Under the pieces are notes generated by a model. That model was not told where the DNA came from, searched no databases, and saw only the letters and a program-made list of their open reading frames with translations. Shown one piece after another: positions 1-6,254 of a stretch of DNA of 10,363 nucleotides. Every line of letters starts with the position of its first letter. The first letter of the stretch is position 1. Both the position numbers and the translations under genes were made by a program. Source of the stretch: Eubacteriales bacterium (lineage in GTDB: Bacteria; Bacillota; Clostridia; Christensenellales; CAG-138); the NCBI GenBank assembly GCA_028701165.1, contig JAQVRG010000028.1, forward strand, positions 1 to 10,363, in the 5' to 3' direction.

Positions 1-1251
1 GAGCCTGTGCAGCTTGCGGTGTTAACGGATATCACAAGCGAACGCAATTTCCGGCAGGTCAAAATCGAAAACATCGAGCTATCCAGCGCCGTGGAAAAGG
101 CAAAGATCGCATCCCGTACCAAAGGCGATTTTTTAGCGAACGTATCCCACGATATCCGCACGCCCATGAACGCCATCTTGGGCTTTTCCCAGCGCGAGCT
201 TGTGGAAAACGCCACGGAGGCGCAGAAAACCGAGTATTTGGAAAAGATCAACGCCACCGGGCAATATCTTTTGAGCCTGATCAACGACGTGCTGGATATT
301 TCCAAGATCGAAAGCGGTAAATTCGTTTTGCAGGAACGCCCGGAGGATCTTAACAGCATGATCGACGGCGTCGATAACGTCATACGCCCGCTGGCGGTGC
401 AAAAGGGCGTGCGTTTCGACATTTTGAGCAAAGGCGTTACCGTGAAGCGCGCCAAGGGCGACCGCATGCGCATGCAGCAGATCCTCATCAACCTTTTGAA
501 CAACGCCGTCAAGTTTACGCCGCCGGGCGGCAGCGTCACTCTCTCCGTTGAGGAGTATAAGATAGAAAATGGGCGCGTGTACAACCGCTTTACGGTACGC
601 GACACAGGCATTGGCATGAATCCCACGTTTCTCGCGCGCATGTACGACCCCTTCGAGCAGGAATCCGCCGATAAGCAAGGCACGGGTACGGGCTTGGGGC
701 TTACTATCGTCAAGAGTATTGTGGAAAAGGCGGGCGGCTCCATCAAGGTGGAAAGTACGCCGAACGAAGGTACTGTCTTTACGGTTCTTCTTTCCTTCGA
801 GCTTTGCGAAAACGAACAGGATGAAGCGCCGCAGATCAAGGGGGAAGCGCAGGCGGATATCGCCGGCCTTCGGGTGCTGCTGTGCGAAGACCATCCTTTG
901 AACGTGGAGATCGCGCGGCGCTTGTTGGATAAGGCGGGCGTTTGCGTAGAAGTCGCCGAAAACGGACAGGTCGGCGTAGAGATGCTGCAAGCCGCCGCGC
1001 CGGGCTATTACGACGCGGTGCTGATGGATGTGCGCATGCCCGTGCTCAACGGCCTTGACGCTACGCGGGCCATTCGCGCGTTAGAACGCGAGGACGCCGC
1101 ACGCATCCCCATCATCGCCATGACCGCCAACGCCTTTGACGACGACGCGCAGGCCTGCATCGCGGCGGGCATGAACGCGCATCTTTCAAAGCCCATCGTA
1201 CCCGCCAAGCTGTTTGCAACCATCGCGGCTTACTGCCGCGCGGATCAATAA
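1..1251 (+). CDS. Hybrid sensor histidine kinase/response regulator, 5'-partial
   Basis: This is the C-terminal 416 residues of a hybrid two-component kinase. The frame is open at base 1, so the GTG at 7 is probably not the real start. Counting from the first codon, the order is: end of a sensor (probably PAS-type) region with a short helical linker to about residue 40; a HisKA dimerisation domain with H-box FLANVSHDIRTPMN, phospho-acceptor His50 (bases 148-150); an HATPase_c domain with N-box Asn167/168, G1 box DTGIGM (201-206), F-box YDPFEQ and G2 box GTGTGLGL (227-234); then a receiver domain from about 290 with acidic pair Glu296-Asp297, phospho-acceptor Asp343 in LMDVRMP, Thr375 and Lys397. 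All catalytic residues are present. No HPt domain follows the receiver, so phosphate must pass to a separate HPt protein or the receiver acts locally. The signal sensed cannot be told because the N-terminus lies outside the window. The cyclophilin gene starts 16 nt downstream and is probably cotranscribed. Confidence 0.95.
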   Translation, partial: EPVQLAVLTDITSERNFRQVKIENIELSSAVEKAKIASRTKGDFLANVSHDIRTPMNAILGFSQRELVENATEAQKTEYLEKINATGQYLLSLINDVLDISKIESGKFVLQERPEDLNSMIDGVDNVIRPLAVQKGVRFDILSKGVTVKRAKGDRMRMQQILINLLNNAVKFTPPGGSVTLSVEEYKIENGRVYNRFTVRDTGIGMNPTFLARMYDPFEQESADKQGTGTGLGLTIVKSIVEKAGGSIKVESTPNEGTVFTVLLSFELCENEQDEAPQIKGEAQADIAGLRVLLCEDHPLNVEIARRLLDKAGVCVEVAENGQVGVEMLQAAAPGYYDAVLMDVRMPVLNGLDATRAIRALEREDAARIPIIAMTANAFDDDAQACIAAGMNAHLSKPIVPAKLFATIAAYCRADQ

Positions 1252-1267
1252 TGGAAAGAGGAAACGT

Positions 1268-1939
1268 ATGAAAAAGTATCTTGTCGTTTTGATTGTTCTG
1301 TCACTTTTGCTTTGCGCCTGCGCAAACACCGCCGAAGCGCCCGCCGTGACCGCCGCACCCAGCGAGGCCGAAGCGTCCAGCGCACCGACAGACGAAGCGC
1401 CCGCTTCGCAGGGCGATACGCCCGACGTCGTCAAAGCCACCATCGATATGGGCGAATACGGCGTGATGGAGCTGGAGCTTTATCCAAACATCGCGCCGCA
1501 ATCCGTATACAACTTTTGCAGCCTTGCGCGGCAGGGCTTCTATAACGGGCTGATTTTCCACAGGGTCATCGACGGCTTCATGATCCAAGGCGGCGACCCG
1601 ACCGGCACGGGCATGAGCGGCCCCGGCTATGCCATCAAGGGCGAATTCGCGCAAAATGGTGTGGAAAACCCCCTCTCGCATGAGCGAGGCGTCGTTTCCA
1701 TGGCGCGAAGCGCGCTCCCGGATTCTGCCGGCTCGCAGTTCTTTATCGTGCATCAGGATTCGCAGTTTTTAGACGGGCAATACGCGGCCTTCGGCAAGGT
1801 TATAAGCGGCCTTGACGCACTCGACCGTATCGCGCGCATCAAAACCGGCGCGGACGACCGTCCCTATAAGGACGTTGTGATTCAATCCGTCACCATAGAC
1901 GGTCCCGTGCTGCCGGAGCCTGAAAAGCTGCCGGAATAA
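1268..1939 (+). CDS. Lipoprotein cyclophilin-type peptidyl-prolyl cis-trans isomerase
   Basis: This is a 223-aa protein predicted to catalyse proline cis-trans isomerisation outside the cytoplasmic membrane. The ATG at 1268 is chosen because a GGAAAGAGG-type ribosome binding site precedes it and it opens directly on a lipoprotein signal peptide: MKK, a hydrophobic stretch, then lipobox LCAC with lipidated Cys18. An Ala/Pro/Glu-rich linker (19-52) tethers the catalytic domain. The cyclophilin domain (about 54-212) has the core motif FHRVIDGFMIQGGDPTGTG with catalytic Arg99 and pocket residues Phe104, Met105 and Gln107, then GSQFFI (155-160) and LDGQYAAFGKV. The position of human CypA Trp121 is Phe168, as in many bacterial cyclophilins, which usually predicts weak cyclosporin binding. 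It follows the histidine kinase gene by 16 nt. The substrate is unknown; secreted-protein folding is the general role of exported PPIases in Gram-positive bacteria. Confidence 0.93.
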   Translation: MKKYLVVLIVLSLLLCACANTAEAPAVTAAPSEAEASSAPTDEAPASQGDTPDVVKATIDMGEYGVMELELYPNIAPQSVYNFCSLARQGFYNGLIFHRVIDGFMIQGGDPTGTGMSGPGYAIKGEFAQNGVENPLSHERGVVSMARSALPDSAGSQFFIVHQDSQFLDGQYAAFGKVISGLDALDRIARIKTGADDRPYKDVVIQSVTIDGPVLPEPEKLPE

Positions 1940-1950
1940 GCGCCTTATTC
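1934..1950. terminator. Short symmetric hairpin between convergent genes
   Basis: GAATAAG (1934-1940) and CTTATTC (1944-1950) form a perfect 7-bp stem with a 3-nt loop. It contains the stop codon of the cyclophilin gene and lies 8 nt before the stop of the convergent acetyltransferase gene. It is symmetric, so it could act on both strands. The stem is short and AT-rich and is followed only by TTCCC on the + strand, so any terminator activity would be weak. It is the only candidate in the 18-nt gap. Confidence 0.25.
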
Positions 1951-1957
1951 TTCCCTA

Positions 1958-3058
1958 TTAATACTCCTCCACGATGTAGCAGGGACAGGTTCCCGCCGCG
2001 TCCATGAGCGGTATGATCGCTTCGTCCGTCGCCGCCGCCTGCCCGGCGGCGACGATTTCTTTTATGCTTCTATAGCCTGTCGCCCACTGCGCCAGCCGTC
2101 CTGCGGATATCCGCAGCTGCGGCGGGCGCTTTGTAGGATTGCCCTGTAGATCCACTACGCCCGCGTTGCCGCATACCACGTCGTCCGTGATCTCGACCGA
2201 TCCGCCGGACAGCCCCGCGGCGCGCAGCAACGGCTGCACGTCCACTACGCCCAGCACGGCCATGGGTACGATCTCGTTTTGCGCGCCGGGGATCACGACG
2301 TCCGATGCAAGGCGCATGCGAAGCCCCCGCCCCGCCGTGCGCAGGGCAAAGCTCTCGTACAACAGCCGGTAAGCCGTGGCGGAAAGCGCTATGCACTCGT
2401 CCGCGTATACCCCGTCTTCCTCCGCATAGTATATGCAATAGCCCGTCACGTTTCCCGCCTCCTCCACGCGGAGGCATTGCGCGTCACAGGAAGCATAATC
2501 CCGGAGTTTCATCGCAAAATCAGCGTAGGAACGGTCGATGACGCAGGAATAGCGCTTGGAAAAAACGCCGTAGCAGGTGTATAGCGCCGATGCGTACGCC
2601 CGCATGTCCGTTTGCAGGCAAGCGTCCGAAAACGGGCGCGGCGCTTCGGACGGCAGGGACACATATTGGAAATCGCAGACGGGATAATGCCCGAGGGAAC
2701 GGTAAACCGCAATGTCCACCGGCCTGTGCGGCAGCAGCGGCACGCCGCGCGCGCGCAGTATGTCCATAAGCGACGTTATGACCTCGCGCATAACGCCCTG
2801 CCCGCGAAAGGCCTTCTCCGTCGCCACGCCGGAGAGCACGGCGCAGGGCAGTATCGTATCCCGCACGCGCATGTGCAGCGGAAACCCGTGCGCCACGCCC
2901 GCGATCCTTCCCGCCCGTTCCGCCACAACGCACCAATCCGGCAGATACCGCTTAGTAAAAAGCCAGTTCACAAATTCCGTTCCCGCATCCTCGGGGAATA
3001 CGCGTTCCCAAACGCCCCGGAGCGCCTCGCGCTCGTCGGGCCTTGCAAGCCTTGCCAT
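1958..3058 (-). CDS. Eis-like GNAT family N-acetyltransferase
   Basis: This is a 366-aa acetyl-CoA-dependent N-acetyltransferase. The ATG at 3058 is preferred over the in-frame ATG at 3082 because AAGGAGG lies 5 nt upstream of it (3064-3070). The N-terminal GNAT fold (about 1-150) shows the beta-4/alpha-3 acetyl-CoA signature, VATEKAFRGQGVMREV (residues 78-93), with the RGQGV pyrophosphate-binding loop. It is followed by a segment of the Eis type (LLPHRPVDIAVYRSLGHYPV, 108-127). The length and the long C-terminal half suggest the Eis/COG4552 architecture: a second GNAT-like region plus a small SCP2-like C-terminal domain. In mycobacterial Eis the C-terminal carboxylate acts in catalysis; here the chain ends in EEY. 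Eis acetylates amines, including aminoglycosides, but homologues in other bacteria mostly have unknown substrates, so no resistance role is claimed. An intrinsic terminator sits just upstream, so it may be expressed by read-through or from a weak promoter of its own. Confidence 0.85.
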   Translation of the reverse strand: MARLARPDEREALRGVWERVFPEDAGTEFVNWLFTKRYLPDWCVVAERAGRIAGVAHGFPLHMRVRDTILPCAVLSGVATEKAFRGQGVMREVITSLMDILRARGVPLLPHRPVDIAVYRSLGHYPVCDFQYVSLPSEAPRPFSDACLQTDMRAYASALYTCYGVFSKRYSCVIDRSYADFAMKLRDYASCDAQCLRVEEAGNVTGYCIYYAEEDGVYADECIALSATAYRLLYESFALRTAGRGLRMRLASDVVIPGAQNEIVPMAVLGVVDVQPLLRAAGLSGGSVEITDDVVCGNAGVVDLQGNPTKRPPQLRISAGRLAQWATGYRSIKEIVAAGQAAATDEAIIPLMDAAGTCPCYIVEEY

Positions 3059-3084
3059 AACTGCCTCCTTATACTCAAACAAAC

Positions 3085-3109
3085 AGGGCGGCGCGTTTTG
3101 CGCCGCCCC
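3085..3109 (-). terminator. Rho-independent terminator of the pfp-nucleotidyltransferase unit
   Basis: GGGCGGCGC (3086-3094) and GCGCCGCCC (3100-3108) form a perfect 9-bp GC-only stem with a 5-nt loop. Read on the - strand, the stem begins 11 nt after the nucleotidyltransferase stop codon and is followed by TGTTTGTTTG, an interrupted U-tract. The next gene's ribosome binding site begins only about 16 nt beyond the stem. The imperfect U-tract could allow partial read-through into the acetyltransferase gene. Confidence 0.8.
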
Positions 3110-3119
3110 ATGCTCTTGC

Positions 3120-4031
3120 TTACGATTCCCAAAGCTTCTCCGGATATACGCCCTTTTGCTTAAGCGCCGCGATGGACGCCATGACGGACGGCTTATCCTC
3201 CGGATACGTTACGCCGAACCATTTGTCCACCGTGGGCAGCACCTTAACCGTACCCTTGCCCTCGCTGATGCAGGCCTGCACGTCGGTAGGAAGGAGCGCC
3301 TCAAACTTCAGCGGATTGCCCGCAAGCTCCGTTTGGATGCGCCGGTCGAAGGATTCTCTAAAGAAATCCAGTATAGCGGGCTGGAAGCCCCAGAAATTCA
3401 TCGAAGCCACCGCGTCCGCGGGAACCGGTATCGGCGTGCCCGTATCAAGATAGACGCAGCCTTTGTCGTTCCCCTCGATCTTAAAGCGTTCCACGATGCT
3501 GGAAAGATACCCGTCCTTTACTTGACAAACGCCGCGCGTCACGGTGCCGTTCTTGGTAAGCGTATTGGGCAACGGATACCCCACAAGCGCGTGCTCGTCC
3601 GCGCCGTGCGGCGCGCACAGATAATCGAAGATGAGCCGATACGCCGTAGGACCGTAGTAATCGTCGGCATTGATGGCTGCAAAGCGGCGGCCGTCGATCG
3701 CGTCCGCGGCGCAGAGGATCGCGTGCGTCGTGCCAAAGGGCTTCACGCGCCCCTCGGGTATCGCTACGCCCGCAGGCAGCGCGTCAAGCTGCTGAAACGC
3801 ATAGCTTACATTGGTTCTCCGCGCGATACGATCGCCTATGACCTCTCGAAAATCCGCTTCGATCTCATGCTTGATGAGGAAAACCACATCCTCAAAGCCC
3901 GCCCGCAGCGCGTCATAGATGGAAAAATCGATAAGCAGGTTGCCGTAAGCGTCCATGGGATCGATCTGCTTACAGCCGCCGTAACGGCTGCCAATACCCG
4001 CAGCCATAATCACAAGAACCGGTTTGCGCAT
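3120..4031 (-). CDS. Sugar-type nucleotidyltransferase (NTP_transferase family)
   Basis: This 303-aa cytoplasmic enzyme of the NTP_transferase fold predicts transfer of a nucleotidyl group from an NTP to a (sugar) phosphate with release of pyrophosphate. The N-terminal signature VIMAAGIGSRYGGCKQIDP (7-25) is the glycine-rich NTP-binding loop, in an AGIGSRYGG form rather than the GGxGTRL of GalU/RmlA/GlmU, with Lys21 in the KQ position. GTTHA (100-104) is the base-recognition segment and NADDYYG (121-127) carries the probable metal-binding Asp. The C-terminal part (TVDKWFGVTYPEDKP, 267-281) matches the conserved end of this clostridial subfamily. No hexapeptide repeat acyltransferase domain follows, so it is not GlmU-like. 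The ATG at 4031 has an upstream GAGGGAAGG ribosome binding site and lies 21 nt after the phosphofructokinase stop, so the two genes are almost certainly one transcript. The sugar and nucleotide used are not identifiable. Confidence 0.87.
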   Translation of the reverse strand: MRKPVLVIMAAGIGSRYGGCKQIDPMDAYGNLLIDFSIYDALRAGFEDVVFLIKHEIEADFREVIGDRIARRTNVSYAFQQLDALPAGVAIPEGRVKPFGTTHAILCAADAIDGRRFAAINADDYYGPTAYRLIFDYLCAPHGADEHALVGYPLPNTLTKNGTVTRGVCQVKDGYLSSIVERFKIEGNDKGCVYLDTGTPIPVPADAVASMNFWGFQPAILDFFRESFDRRIQTELAGNPLKFEALLPTDVQACISEGKGTVKVLPTVDKWFGVTYPEDKPSVMASIAALKQKGVYPEKLWES

Positions 4032-4052
4032 GATATACCGCCTTCCCTCGCC

Positions 4053-5306
4053 TTATTCGGCGACGATCTTTTTAAGCTTCGCAAAGCGGGGCAGACCCTG
4101 CTCGAAGGTCATCTTGGGCTGACCCTGAATCAGCGGCAGCGCATAGTCGATGAAAGCCTTGGTAACGCCGTTGCCTTCTTTGTTGATCATCTCGGCGGGC
4201 ACCTTCTTCTCGGTGTTTGCAACATCCGCCAAATCGAACAGCTTCATGTTGCAGACGTAGTTGCCGTCCTTGTCATAACTGCGCTCATAGCCCACCATCT
4301 TGTCCGTCACGCCGGCAACGGCCTGCTCCACAGCCGTCTTGCCGGAGAGGAAGGATTCCTGCACGTCGGTTTCGGAGGCGATGTGCGCAGCGCAGCGCTG
4401 CATGAGCGAGAACTCGATGCCGCGGCATTTCACGTTGCCCAAGCGTCCCTTGATCACGCCGATCAAATTCGCGGCCAAACCGCCAAGCTGCTTGTGCCCA
4501 AAGGCGTCCACGGGGGCGTTCTCCTGCCCGTATTCGACGATGAACTTGCCATCCTTATCATGGATGCCCTCGCTCACGGCGACGATGCACTTCTTGTTCG
4601 CCGTGTAGATGCGCTCCACGTCGTTTAAAAACGCTTCCATATCAAAATCGCGCTCGGGCAGATAAATAAGGTCGGGGCCGCAGCCAAATTCGCCCGCAAG
4701 CGCCGTGGCGGCGGTGAGCCAGCCCGCATGGCGGCCCATGCACTCCAGCACGCAGATCATCCCCGTGTCGTATACGCGCGCGTCCTTGTAAAGCTCCATG
4801 GTGGTCGTGGCGATATACTTGGCGGCGGAAGCGAAGCCGGGGCAGTGATCCGTGCCGTAAAGGTCGTTATCGATGGTCTTGGGCACGCCCATGATGCGGC
4901 ATTCGTAGCCCGCCTTCTGCATATACTTGGAGATCTTGTTGCAGGTATCCATGGAATCGTTGCCGCCGTTATAGAAGAAGTAACGCACGTCATGCTTTTT
5001 GAACACCTCGAGGATGCGCTTATAATCCGTATCGTCCTCGCTGCTGTCCTTAAGCTTATAGCGGCAGGAGCCCAGCGCCGAAGACGGCGTGTGCAGCAAA
5101 AGCTCCAGCTCCTTGGGGTCTTCCTTGCCCATGTCGTAAAGCACGTCGTCCAGTACGCCATTGATGCCGTGCGCCGCGCCGAAAACGTTGGTGATCGCGC
5201 CGCTGTCAAGCGCCGTGCGGATCACGCCGTAGCAGCTTGCGTTGATCACGGACGAGGGGCCGCCGGACTGGCCGATGATGCACGCGCCTTTGAGTTGAGT
5301 TGCCAT
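4053..5306 (-). CDS. pfp: PPi-type 6-phosphofructokinase
   Basis: This 417-aa cytoplasmic enzyme is predicted to phosphorylate fructose 6-phosphate to fructose 1,6-bisphosphate, reversibly if pyrophosphate is the donor. The PFK fold is clear: phosphate-donor loop GQSGGP (12-17), GGNDS (114-118), catalytic PKTIDND (142-148), MGRHAGW (190-196) and sugar-phosphate residues in VAVSEGIHD. Two positions that separate donor types, known from E. coli PfkA Gly104 and Gly124, are Asp117 and Lys143 here. Both point to pyrophosphate rather than ATP. Asn116 replaces the usual first Asp of GGDGS/GGDDS. The length fits the long clostridial PPi-type group rather than the roughly 320-aa ATP enzymes. The start is set by AAGGAGG at 5316-5322, 9 nt upstream. 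It is the first gene of a unit with the nucleotidyltransferase, and an unusual inverted repeat lies in its leader. The donor assignment is inferred from motifs. Confidence 0.92.
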   Translation of the reverse strand: MATQLKGACIIGQSGGPSSVINASCYGVIRTALDSGAITNVFGAAHGINGVLDDVLYDMGKEDPKELELLLHTPSSALGSCRYKLKDSSEDDTDYKRILEVFKKHDVRYFFYNGGNDSMDTCNKISKYMQKAGYECRIMGVPKTIDNDLYGTDHCPGFASAAKYIATTTMELYKDARVYDTGMICVLECMGRHAGWLTAATALAGEFGCGPDLIYLPERDFDMEAFLNDVERIYTANKKCIVAVSEGIHDKDGKFIVEYGQENAPVDAFGHKQLGGLAANLIGVIKGRLGNVKCRGIEFSLMQRCAAHIASETDVQESFLSGKTAVEQAVAGVTDKMVGYERSYDKDGNYVCNMKLFDLADVANTEKKVPAEMINKEGNGVTKAFIDYALPLIQGQPKMTFEQGLPRFAKLKKIVAE

Positions 5307-5329
5307 AAAAAATATCCTCCTTAACGATG

Positions 5330-5387
5330 AAAAAATAAACTATCTTGATCGCGTTGCCGCGAAAGTCCCGAATCATGGATAGTTTAT
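5330..5387 (-). promoter_or_regulatory. Nested inverted repeat in pfp leader (operator or attenuator)
   Basis: A perfect 10-bp inverted repeat has arms 5378-5387 (ATAAACTATC on the - strand) and 5335-5344 (GATAGTTTAT), their centres 43 bp apart. Between them is a second perfect hairpin, TCGCG-GCAA-CGCGA (5349-5362), with a GNRA-type tetraloop. On the - strand the second long arm runs into six T residues, followed 7 nt later by the ribosome binding site of pfp. If the whole region is transcribed, it would form a two-stem structure ending in a U-tract, like an attenuator. If the promoter described at 5381-5410 is the real one, the first arm covers its -10 box and the repeat is more like a pair of operator sites about four helical turns apart. 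No known riboswitch class was recognised. Confidence 0.4.
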
Positions 5388-5410
5388 CACATAACGCATG
5401 GAAATAACAA
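5381..5410 (-). promoter_or_regulatory. Candidate sigma-A promoter of pfp
   Basis: On the - strand, TTGTTA (5405-5410) and TAAACT (5381-5386) are separated by 18 nt, with a TG one base upstream of the -10 box (an extended -10 arrangement). Transcription would start near 5374, giving a leader of about 68 nt. Both boxes match the consensus at four of six positions, so this is a moderate call. Confidence 0.35.
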
Positions 5411-5502
5411 GGATTCGCGCATAGGGATTGCGCCGTTTTACAGGATTTCCCATAAGAACCGATTATGATTTCTAATTCTTTGCGACATTGCTGTGAAATG
5501 TA

Positions 5503-5532
5503 TTGCACGAAATCCTATCCTGCGGTTAAAAT
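5503..5532 (+). promoter_or_regulatory. Candidate promoter of the YugP-like protease gene
   Basis: TTGCAC (5503-5508) and TAAAAT (5527-5532) have an 18-nt spacer. The -10 box matches five of six consensus positions, the -35 box only three. Transcription would begin close to the ribosome binding site, giving a very short leader. A weaker alternative further upstream is TTTACA with GATTAT, 18 nt apart. The rest of the 5388-5502 stretch holds no gene that I can see. Confidence 0.3.
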
Positions 5533-5550
5533 AAGCGTGAGGTGATTTGC

Positions 5551-6246
5551 ATGTACTATCCTGCTTATGGCGGCGGCGGTTATTTTTTCTTATTGATCCT
5601 TGTCATGGTGTTAGGCTTTGCGGCGCAAGCGGGCGTAACCAATACTTATAAGAAGTATTCGCAGGTTCTAGCTTCCTCGCGCGTACCCGCGGGCGAGCTT
5701 GCGCGCGCGCTTTTGCGAAACGGCGGCAGCAGCGTCACCGTCAATGAGATCAACGGCGACCTTACGGATCATTTTGATCCCCGCACGGGCGTGGTAAGCC
5801 TTTCGCAAAGCGTGTATCCTTCCTCCTCCGTGGCGGCGCTTGCCGTGGCCGCGCACGAGGTCGGGCATGTGATGCAGTATGAGGAGGGCTATCTTCCCAT
5901 CAAGATACGCAACCTCCTGCTGCCCGCCGCGAGCTTCGCTTCCAAGGCCTCCGTATTCATCGTGCTCGCGGGCGTGCTCTTTGGCATATTCGATCTTGCG
6001 ATGCTGGGCGTTTATCTTTTTCTCGCTATGCTCGCGTTTCAGGTCGTTACGCTGCCCGTGGAGTTTAACGCCTCCCGGCGCGGCATTGACATGCTCACGG
6101 CGGGGGGATACGTTACGGCGGAGGAAGCGCCCATGGCCAAAAGCGTTTTGCGCGCCGCGGCGCTCACCTACGTTGTGGCCGTGCTCTCTACGCTCGTGAC
6201 GCTTCTTAGGCTGTTCGCCATCGCAAATTCTTCCCGAAGGAGATAA
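5551..6246 (+). CDS. YugP-family membrane zinc metallopeptidase
   Basis: This is a 231-aa integral-membrane protease of the YugP / Zn_peptidase_2 (COG2738) family. The ATG at 5551 is chosen over the in-frame GTG at 5542 because the latter lies inside the GAGGTGA ribosome binding site. A Tyr/Gly-rich start (MYYPAYGGGGYFF) leads into an N-terminal membrane helix (about 11-28). A soluble stretch with VPAGELARALL and LTDHFDPRTGVVSLSQSVY follows. The zinc motif is AHEVGHVMQY with His102, Glu103 and His106. Three further hydrophobic segments lie at about 128-150, 152-170 and 203-225. Between the last two, LPVEFNASRRG carries Glu171, the likely third zinc ligand, typical of the family. The length matches the family. 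Its substrate is unknown even in Bacillus, so no specific role is assigned. It converges on spoIID with only 8 nt between stop codons, and no terminator is visible there. Confidence 0.92.
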   Translation: MYYPAYGGGGYFFLLILVMVLGFAAQAGVTNTYKKYSQVLASSRVPAGELARALLRNGGSSVTVNEINGDLTDHFDPRTGVVSLSQSVYPSSSVAALAVAAHEVGHVMQYEEGYLPIKIRNLLLPAASFASKASVFIVLAGVLFGIFDLAMLGVYLFLAMLAFQVVTLPVEFNASRRGIDMLTAGGYVTAEEAPMAKSVLRAAALTYVVAVLSTLVTLLRLFAIANSSRRR

Positions 6247-6254
6247 ACTTCCCT

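Noticed and set aside
133..990. A 285-codon open frame on the - strand inside the histidine kinase gene
   Set aside because: The + strand encodes all kinase and receiver motifs across this stretch; the antisense frame shows no recognisable domain.
2712..4628. A 638-codon open frame on the + strand opposite the acetyltransferase, nucleotidyltransferase and pfp genes
   Set aside because: It crosses three well-supported genes on the other strand, reads as low-complexity Arg/His-rich protein with no domain, and has no ribosome binding site. It reflects the GC-biased codon use of the real genes.
5411..5447. Three GGATT copies (5411, 5425, 5443), the first two in near-identical 10-mers 14 nt apart
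   Set aside because: The repeats are short, unevenly spaced and only partly matching, so they are too weak to call operator sites without comparison to relatives.
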